From the NCBI GenBank assembly GCA_009763385.1, contig CM019822.1:12882700-12946699 (forward strand): DNA of 64,000 nucleotides, given 5' to 3'. The DNA comes from Coix lacryma-jobi var. lacryma-jobi. Its lineage: Eukaryota; Streptophyta; Magnoliopsida; Poales; Poaceae. The position numbers and the translations under genes are program-made. Of this stretch, positions 57,812 to 64,000 are shown piece after piece (the stretch's first letter is position 1; every line of letters starts with the position of its first letter). The notes beneath the pieces were generated by a model. It ran no database searches and was not told where the DNA came from. It saw nothing but the letters and a program-made list of their open reading frames with translations.

Positions 57812-58393
57812 AGATAGAAAAGGTTCAAAAAGGAAAAGAAGAAGAATACTACAAATTCAAGAAGACTGCATTTAGGCAATGAAAGAAAAAAGCGAGGTGG
57901 CTGTGCTCTACTTGTTCGTGGATCAAACAAGGAGTCTGGCAGCGGCACTGATGGTTTTGTTCCATATGAATGGAAACGTACGATCTTCTCCTGGCTGATT
58001 GATCTGGATGTTCTATCAGTCAACACTAAGCTGAAATGTATGGATGAAAGCCGCTCAGAGGTTTTACTAGAGGGTATTGTCACTAGGGATGGGATAAACT
58101 GCAGCTGCTGTAGTGAGGTCTTTTCAGTGCTTGAATTTGTAGCTCATGCTGGTTCTGAAGTAAATAAGCCATACAGAAACATACTTGTGGAAGGGCTAGA
58201 CATTGACCTTTTGCATTGTCTCAATAATGCATGGAATATGCAGTCTGATGCTGAAAGGCAAGATTTCTTTCCTGTTAGCATTGAGGGCGATGACCCCAAT
58301 GATGACACCTGTGGTATTTGCGGCGATGGAGGCAATTTGATCTGCTGTGATGGATGCCCCTCGACATTTCACATGAGTTGTCTAGGATTGGAG
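57812..58393 (+). pseudogene. PHD-finger (IDM1-like) gene fragment, one exon
   Basis: One open frame of 194 codons ends at a GAG|GTATGC donor (58,393). It reads RGGCALLVRGSN, DGFVPYEWKRTIFSWLIDL, LLEGIVTRDGINCSCCSEVF and FVAHAGSEVNKPY, then the start of a PHD finger, CGICGDGGNLICCDGCPSTFHMSCL. This layout is that of the plant acyl-CoA N-acyltransferase proteins with a PHD finger, the group of Arabidopsis IDM1, a histone acetyltransferase in active DNA demethylation. The upstream exons, the rest of the PHD finger and the acetyltransferase domain are missing. It follows the TPR fragment by about 60 bases in the same orientation. Confidence 0.75.
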
Positions 58394-59382
58394 GTATGCA
58401 TTTATGCCTTTCACACATGCATTAATGCCAAAACACCAAACAAGTTCACATAGCTGGTAGGACCGAGGGCATTAGTGTCTTCTCTTCGTTTGATACCGTG
58501 AGGAGCTAAAACGGACGGAGTGACATGTGGGCAAAAACGAAGATGGACGATGATATAACGGTCCGGTTTTCATCTTTCAGTGAGCTCAGTGTTGGGGCCA
58601 TTTTTCATAATGGCGTACAGGTAAAATCCTCAGAAGGGAATGAGGAGAAGAGCTAGGGTTTGAGTAGAAGGCCGGTGGGGTGGATGTTTTAATCTCAGCT
58701 CGCGTGATTTAGACCAGTGATTTAGACCGTCGATATGGATCATATGGTTCTGCGAGATAGAGGTTAAACTGGGATGCTGATTTTAATATTTGGGTCGAGC
58801 TTCGATGTGTTGGACTGTTAGTCTTTACAATTTTTTTATTTTAAATTCCAATCATTCATAGTTAGTATTATACTTGAATTCTATTTTATGATTTCAAATC
58901 AAAATATCATCAACTGCAAATATAGAAATCGTCAAGATTTATATCCTTTGTTTTAGTTATCTATCCATCCAAGTTCGTTTAAATAGTTGAAAATTTTGCG
59001 AATGGAGGCGACGGGAGTTGTGAAGGTGGAGATTGAGTGGCGATAAAGAGTTAGGATTTGGAGCGGTCGATATTTGAGCCTAATAATTTTGTCACGATTG
59101 GGCTAGTTTTGTTTTCAGTTTCTCGCGAGTGGGCCTTTCTAAATTTCAGAGTGCGCCACAAACACACCCCTATACTGACCAATGGTTCGTCTAATTTACT
59201 GATCTATCCCGACCGATCGATCGACTGTATTGCTAAATATTTATACCGACCAATAGTTCAACGCAAAAGATACATTTACCAACACTTGATCTGTGGGCTA
59301 GCTATACCGACCAACGGTTCAACGGTATTAGTATATTTATAACGACACACATGTGACACTATATTAGTGTTGTGATGTAGTG
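58394..59382. mobile_element. CACTA-like terminal region inserted in a Copia element
   Basis: Ends at 59,382 in TAGTGTTGTGATGTAGTG, the complement of CACTACATCACAACACTA, which shares CACTACA.CACAACAC with the end at 48,608. Sub-terminal repeats of CCGACCAATGGTTC type occur near 59,175-59,325. The next bases (ATT...) are the Copia pol gene, cut inside its IIGSL motif. The captured F-box/TPR/PHD pieces may be cargo of this element, but the left end was not found. Confidence 0.55.
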
Positions 59383-60824
59383 ATTAGCGAGCCAATGATC
59401 TGGGAGTATGTCAATTGATCTCTTGTTATTCTTCGGTTTTTCCGCAATATCACGCTGGGATCATAAGGTGTAGGAGCAGAGTTACAGTCACTATAACCAA
59501 ATCGACTTAATACCTTTTCCACATAATGGTATTGCAACAAAGTTACCCCACCATCACCTTCTTTAATTAGCTTGATGTTCAAAATGACACCAGCTTCTCC
59601 CAAATCTTTCATGTCAAAGTTGCTTGACAAAAGTTTCTTAACTTCCTCAATCACATTGAGGTTTGATCCAAAGATCAATATGTCATCAACATAAAGACAC
59701 AACATAAAAGCCTCACCCCCACCATACCTATAATACACACATGTGTCAGCTTCGTTCATAACAAAGCCAGCAGCAAGTAGAGTATTATCAAATTTTTCAT
59801 GCCATTGCTTAGGTGCTTGTTTGAGGCCATATAATGACTTTAACAACCTACACACCTTGTTCTCTTGACCATCTGCAATGAAGCCATCTGGCTAATCCAT
59901 ATAGATCTCCTCATCCAACTCCCCATTTAGGAAAGCTGTCTTTACATCCATCTGATGAATGATAAGACCATATGAGGCTGCCACAACAATCGAAGTACAA
60001 ATTGTAGTCAAACGAGCAACTGGTGAATAGGTATCAAAGAAATCTTCACCCTCCTTTTGGGTGTATCCTTTGGCCACAAGCCTTGCCTTGTACCTCTCAA
60101 CCATCAGGCCTAAGCTTTTTCTTGAATATTCATTTGCAACCTATAGGTTGACAACCATAAGGACGGTCAACGACCTCCCACGTTCTATTAGACATAATAG
60201 ATTTTATCTCACTCCTAACAGCTTCCTTCCACAAGTTAGCATCAGGAGAGGAATATGCCTGTCTAATGGTGGTTGATGTGTCTTCCACAAGGCACACTAT
60301 ATAGTTATCACCAAATGATTTTGCAACCCTTTGTCTCTTACTCTTTCGAGTGATTATAGTGTCATCCTCCTCAGGGATGTACACATGAGTATCCTCAGCA
60401 TGATCTATTTGTTCTGGTTCATGGGGAATTATAGTCTCATGACTTGTTTCACTAGGTGTATTCTTCATTAGAAATACATTCTCAAAAAATGTTGCGTCTC
60501 TCGATTCCATGATTGTATCAACATACACATCAGGAATATCAGATTTAATAATTAAGAACCTATACCCAACGCTGTGAAAAGCATAACCTAGGAAAATACA
60601 ATCAACAGTTTTAGGCCCAAGTTTACGCTTCTTGTTGATTGACACATTCACCTTAGCCAAACAACCCCAAGTGCGTAAATATGAGAGATTTAATCTTCTC
60701 TCTCCTCATTCCTCCAACGGTGTGATCTCTTTGTTCTTTGTTGGAACTCTGTTCAGGACATGACAAGCTGTCAAAATCGCCTTACCCCACCATTCCTTGG
60801 ATAATCCCGCTATACTTAACATTG
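59383..60824 (-). mobile_element. Copia pol fragment cut at both sides
   Basis: On the minus strand: 60,824-60,665 end of integrase (KEWWGKAILTACHVLNRVP; YLRTWGCLAKVNVSIN); 60,660-60,130 linker and start of RT (LGYAFHSVGYRFL, WKEAVRSEIKSIMSNRTWEVV); 60,104-59,892 KARLVAKGYTQKEGEDFFDTYSPVARLTT and HQMDVKTAFLNGELDEEIYM; 59,855-59,383 SLYGLKQAPKQWHEKFD, catalytic LCLYVDDILIFG and SQIIGSL. Frameshifts at about 59,880 and 60,120. The 3' end is removed by the CACTA end at 59,382 and the upstream part is displaced by Gypsy C at 60,825. It is a different Copia lineage from the Sireviruses above. Confidence 0.85.
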
Positions 60825-60883
60825 TGTTGGGGCGGCGCCCAGACCGCAGGCGCCTCCGACCCGCATTTTACCGAAAGATGATG

Positions 60884-61350
60884 AAGCTTTCGTGCGAAAA
60901 GAAGCATTCGCGCGGAAGCGGGCATTCGCCTCCGGTCCGCACAACTGGAATAGGGAGGCGGAGCTTTCGTGCGAAAGGAAACATTCGCGCGGAAGCACGC
61001 GTTTCGGCTCGCGGACCAAGGGGAGGCAGCCTTCGTGCGAAAGGAAGCATTCGCGCGGAAGCAAGCATTCGCCTCCGGTCCGCACAACTGGAGTAGGGAG
61101 GCGGAGCTTTCGTGCGAAAGGAAGCATTCGCGCGGAAGCACGCGTTTCGGCTCGCGGACCAGGGGGAGGCGGAGCTTTCGTGCGAAAGGAAGTATTCGCG
61201 CGGAAGCACGCGTTTCGGCTCGCGGACCAGGGGGAGATGGAGCTTTCGTGCGAAAGGGAGCATTCGCGCGGAAGCAGGCGTTCGCCTCCGGTCCGCATGG
61301 CCGGAGCAGGACAGAGTTTTCGTGCGAAATGAAGCATTCGCGCGAAAGGA
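60884..61350. repeat. Minisatellite of alternating units in the Gypsy C LTR
   Basis: A shared core TTCGTGCGAAA.GAAGCATTCGCGCGGAAGC recurs seven times, at spacings of 77, 66, 77, 68, 68 and 74 bp. Two spacer types follow the core: A (ATTCGCCTCCGGTCCGCACAACTGG) and B (GCGTTTCGGCTCGCGGACCAAGGGG), in the order A B A B B A. The core contains TTTCG..CGAAA, an inverted repeat. Confidence 0.9.
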
Positions 61351-61625
61351 GCCCAGTGTTTCCGGTGAGTTTTCGTCTTTCATGACTTTGGTTTTTCTTA
61401 GGTTTTCGCAGCTCGACGGAAGCCTGGGTCGAAGGGAGTGGGCCCACCGACCGGGAGAAGGAGCCGGGGGGGCGCTGGGCCCACGAGATGGCGAAGTTAC
61501 GACGATGCCCCTCGCGCCGGAAAGGGTGGCGCGCAACCATGGAGTAGTTGAGCAGGGGGCATCATTGTAATTGTAGCAGAGTGGATGGAAGGGCATTCTT
61601 GTACTTTCAAATTGATCCGGACTAA

Positions 61626-61634
61626 TATAAAAAG
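61626..61634 (+). promoter_or_regulatory. TATA box of the Gypsy C LTR
   Basis: TATAAAAAG in AT-rich context, 153 bp before the LTR end; a normal place for the LTR core promoter. Confidence 0.6.
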
Positions 61635-61779
61635 CTCCCAACCTCCCACGGTGGAGGGGGAGGAGAACACTGTTCACCGCTACCACTCCCCCACTCTACC
61701 GAACATTTTTCGCTTTCGCTTCGTGCTTCCGCTCGTGCGGCAACCCGCTGTTTCGGGATCTCGACCCCCGAAACAACAT

Positions 61780-61794
61780 TGGCGCCCACCGTGG
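61780..61794 (+). other. Primer binding site of Gypsy C
   Basis: TGGCGCCCACCGTGG directly after the LTR and one base. This PBS form is typical of Tat-type grass Gypsy elements; I do not assign the tRNA. Confidence 0.65.
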
Positions 61795-61812
61795 TTGTCG
61801 CCCGAGCTTACC

Positions 61813-64000
61813 ATGCCACCAAGGAAAGCGCCGAAAGCGGTCGACAATCTGGAGGCTATCGCCGCGAGGAAGGATGCTTTCGGCACCATCGCGGCTTCAG
61901 TCCCAGCTAGCCAGGTTCCACCAAACACAGTTGCAGAGCCGCCACCTTTCGGCGGCGCTCTGTCGATAGAAGCACAGCCGCCGCCGGGAGCGTCGACGAG
62001 CCAGAATGTACAACCCCAGGATCAGCGTACTTTCGGCAGAGAGGGAACACCGGAAGGGCTTGTCGAGGACGAATTCGGCGAAGAGGATGATGATGCTGAT
62101 GAAATCACAAGGCACGCCCAAGCAATCAAGACGTTGGCACAGCAGCAAGACGAAATCGAGAGGCTGTTGTTGCAAAGAGACCAGCTGCAGCAGCAGTTGG
62201 CGGCGAAAGCAAGAGAAGATGAGACTCGCAACGCCATTCGGCGAGCTGAGGCGCACAGGAGGCAACTCGAGAAGGAAATTCAGGAACTGCGAAGAGCCGG
62301 GGCGGACCCCAACCCGGCAATACAAGAAGATGTATTCATACCAAGGCGAGAGCAACCACCGGCTTTCGGCAACGCCATCGACGAAACCTCTCCACTCTCG
62401 AGGGAGTTGCAGGCTCATCCGTGGCCACTCAACTACAAGCCTCGCATTCCGACTTTCGACGGCAAAGCGAACCCGCGCAAATTCTTGGCAAGCTATGAGA
62501 CAGCTGTCTTTTCGGCAGGCGGGGACAATCAGGCTCTAGCAAAATCTCTCATCTTGGCGGTCGAAGACGTGGCCCACGATTGGTACACCACTCTCAAGCC
62601 ATTGTCCATCTATTCATGGGCACAGCTGAAAGCCGAGCTGCTGGCCACTTTCCAAGGATTCCGACCGGATGTCAAGACCACGCGGGACCTCATGAATTGC
62701 ACCCAGCAAGACGACGAGCCACTTTCGGAGTACCTCAAACGTTTCATCCAGCTGAAAGCTCAAGCTCCGAATGTGCCGGAAGCCGCGGTGATAGCAGCAG
62801 CCATCGAAGGCTTGGGGACTGGTCAATGCGCCGCTCATCTGTCCAGGGAGCCGCCGAAAGATGTCAAGGAACTGTTTGACGTGATGAATGCGTACGCGAG
62901 GTCGGACGATGACTTTCGGCGACGCAAGGCCGCCCGCCAGATGCAGAGGCAGGCAACGAAAGCAAGTCGCCCGCCGCCTGTGCCGAATCAAAGGATTGTT
63001 AGGCCATTTCGTTCAATCAACAATTTGCAAGAAGAACCGGCGCAATCAGCAGCAGGCACAGAGAGGCCCGACACGCCCGACTTTCATCCCCAAAGAGGAT
63101 TCGATCAGCCGTTCCGCGGAGGGCGCGGCGGAAGGACAGGACGCGGCGGCCGAGACGGTAGAGGTCGCGGAAGAGGGCCCAGGCCACCATATTGCGTCAT
63201 TTGTGACGGCAATTTCGGCCATACCACTCGGGATTGCAAATACAGCAAAATGGCGAAAGAGCTGAAAGATAAGGATCAAACGTCAGCCTCCGCCGAAAGC
63301 TCCAAGCATGTTTTCCACAATTCGCAAGACCCGTCAGCTGTGGCGGCAGCATGCAGCAATTACGCGAGCACACCTATGCATCCCCCGCAGTACATGCATC
63401 CCCAGAGTTTGCATTGGTACAATCCGGCGTATCAGGGCTATCACCTTCCGGTCTTTGCGCCGCATTCGGTGGCGGTTTCGTCACCTATGCATCATCAGCG
63501 TCAGCCAACGCCGCCACCGGCGCTTCCGGTTCAGACCCAACCTCAGGGGCAGCAAGCACAGCCGGGCTTCCAGCAGGTGCAGGAGATGGAAAATGAAGCT
63601 AGCGCAATCAACAACATCCTTCCGTCAAAAGGGCACATTTTCGCCATCACGGGCGGATCTAACCTAGAGCACGAAAGCAAGAGAGCTAGAAGGGACTACC
63701 ACCGAAGAGTCCAGACAGTATCACCAAGGCTTCCACTAAACAGGCCAGCTTGGTCACTAGCGCCGATATGTTTCGACGAGTCCGACTTCAAAATTCGCGA
63801 CTACCCGCATTACGACGCTTTCGTCGCCATAGCCAACGTGGCCGGCTTCACTTTGCACAACATTCTGATTGACACCGGAAGCTCAGCAGACATCATTTTC
63901 GTAAAAGCTTTCGAGGCAATGGGATTCGACAGACGCAGTTTGGACCCCGCCGGTAATTCACTGTACGGGTTCGGAGGAAGAAAGATCGACGCTATCGGCA
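61813..64000 (+). CDS. Gag-protease polyprotein of Gypsy C (intact, 3' end outside)
   Basis: The ATG at 61,813 opens a frame with no stop for 729 codons to the window end; I checked it codon by codon. Order: Pro/Ala-rich N-terminus; Glu/Asp run; coiled coil (about residues 97-160); capsid region (PLNYKPRIPTFDGKANPRKF, WYTTLKPLSIYSW, TFQGFRPD, EYLKRFIQLK); Arg/Gly-rich box (about 435-455); a zinc knuckle of unusual spacing, C-x2-C-x5-H-x4-C (residues 461-475); a His/Pro/Gln-rich linker; then the aspartic protease with LIDTGSSADIIF (DTG at residues 687-689). Gag packages the RNA, the protease matures the polyprotein. The start is the first ATG after the PBS. Confidence 0.88.
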   Translation, partial: MPPRKAPKAVDNLEAIAARKDAFGTIAASVPASQVPPNTVAEPPPFGGALSIEAQPPPGASTSQNVQPQDQRTFGREGTPEGLVEDEFGEEDDDADEITRHAQAIKTLAQQQDEIERLLLQRDQLQQQLAAKAREDETRNAIRRAEAHRRQLEKEIQELRRAGADPNPAIQEDVFIPRREQPPAFGNAIDETSPLSRELQAHPWPLNYKPRIPTFDGKANPRKFLASYETAVFSAGGDNQALAKSLILAVEDVAHDWYTTLKPLSIYSWAQLKAELLATFQGFRPDVKTTRDLMNCTQQDDEPLSEYLKRFIQLKAQAPNVPEAAVIAAAIEGLGTGQCAAHLSREPPKDVKELFDVMNAYARSDDDFRRRKAARQMQRQATKASRPPPVPNQRIVRPFRSINNLQEEPAQSAAGTERPDTPDFHPQRGFDQPFRGGRGGRTGRGGRDGRGRGRGPRPPYCVICDGNFGHTTRDCKYSKMAKELKDKDQTSASAESSKHVFHNSQDPSAVAAACSNYASTPMHPPQYMHPQSLHWYNPAYQGYHLPVFAPHSVAVSSPMHHQRQPTPPPALPVQTQPQGQQAQPGFQQVQEMENEASAINNILPSKGHIFAITGGSNLEHESKRARRDYHRRVQTVSPRLPLNRPAWSLAPICFDESDFKIRDYPHYDAFVAIANVAGFTLHNILIDTGSSADIIFVKAFEAMGFDRRSLDPAGNSLYGFGGRKIDAIG

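Larger units (their letters stand above)
60825..61778 (+). repeat. 5' LTR of Gypsy C
   Basis: 5-bp terminal inverted repeat TGTTG...CAACA. Left part is a minisatellite (60,884-61,350). A TATA box lies at 61,626-61,634, with a C-rich leader behind it. No second LTR is in the window; the end call rests on the TG...CA ends and the PBS two bases away. Confidence 0.8.
60825..64000 (+). mobile_element. Gypsy C (Tat-like), 5' LTR plus gag-protease, runs off the window
   Basis: LTR 60,825-61,778 (954 bp, ends TGTTG/CAACA), PBS at 61,780-61,794, intact gag-protease frame from 61,813. It has inserted into the Copia fragment in the opposite orientation. The PBS type and the gag layout suggest the Tat-like branch of Gypsy. 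The intact frame suggests a young and possibly active family. Confidence 0.85.

Noticed and set aside
60782..61686. Long overlapping ORFs on both strands (e.g. 252 and 272 codons minus, 146-152 codons plus)
   Set aside because: They are the product of a GC-rich minisatellite in an LTR; the repeat units keep several frames open at once and no domain is present.

Overview
This is plant nuclear DNA, almost certainly from a grass, probably a panicoid one. The evidence is its density of grass-type LTR retrotransposons (Sirevirus-type Copia, Tekay/Del-type chromovirus Gypsy and Tat-like Gypsy), CACTA-like ends, GC-rich exon fragments and plant-specific protein pieces. I see no intact host gene. All calls come from reading the sequence; no database was searched.

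Layout. (1) 1-38,500 is a four-level nest that can be resolved by target-site duplications (TSDs). An unclassified retrotransposon-like unit (element X: 1-907 plus 38,134-~38,500) was hit by a Gypsy-type element now reduced to a solo LTR (908-38,133, TSD ACCCT). That LTR was split by a gag-only Sirevirus-like element (2,020-37,754, TSD GGAGG). Each LTR of the Sirevirus was then split by a Tekay-type Gypsy element: element A (3,157-13,259, TSD GTACC), a non-coding parasite with 4.4-kb LTRs, and element B (21,838-37,278, TSD ATTCC), which carries degenerate gag-pol with a chromodomain plus an extra ORF upstream of gag. After removing A and B, the two Sirevirus LTRs measure 2,580 and 2,566 bp, which confirms the reconstruction. 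(2) ~38,500-46,425 is a second Sirevirus with gag, pol and 5' LTR; no 3' LTR was recognised. (3) 46,426-59,382 is a mosaic: a TIR transposon with a captured CASP-like fragment, CACTA-like ends, a tRNA-like stretch, a LINE-type retroposon with a 15-bp TSD, and captured fragments of an AP2-like, an F-box-associated, a TPR and a PHD-finger (IDM1-like) gene. (4) 59,383-60,824 is a Copia pol fragment cut by a CACTA end on the left and by Gypsy element C on the right. (5) 60,825-64,000 is the 5' part of element C, on the plus strand, with an intact gag-protease frame running off the window.

Most notable observation: the extra ORF of element B (31,020-32,038, minus strand) starts with a near-perfect copy of the histone H3 N-terminal tail (14 of the first 16 residues after Met, including K4, K9, S10 and K14). 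The same element encodes a chromodomain, the module family that reads methylated H3 tails. Both this ORF and gag begin directly after a consensus 3' splice acceptor (AG|ATG), suggesting that splicing could choose between them.
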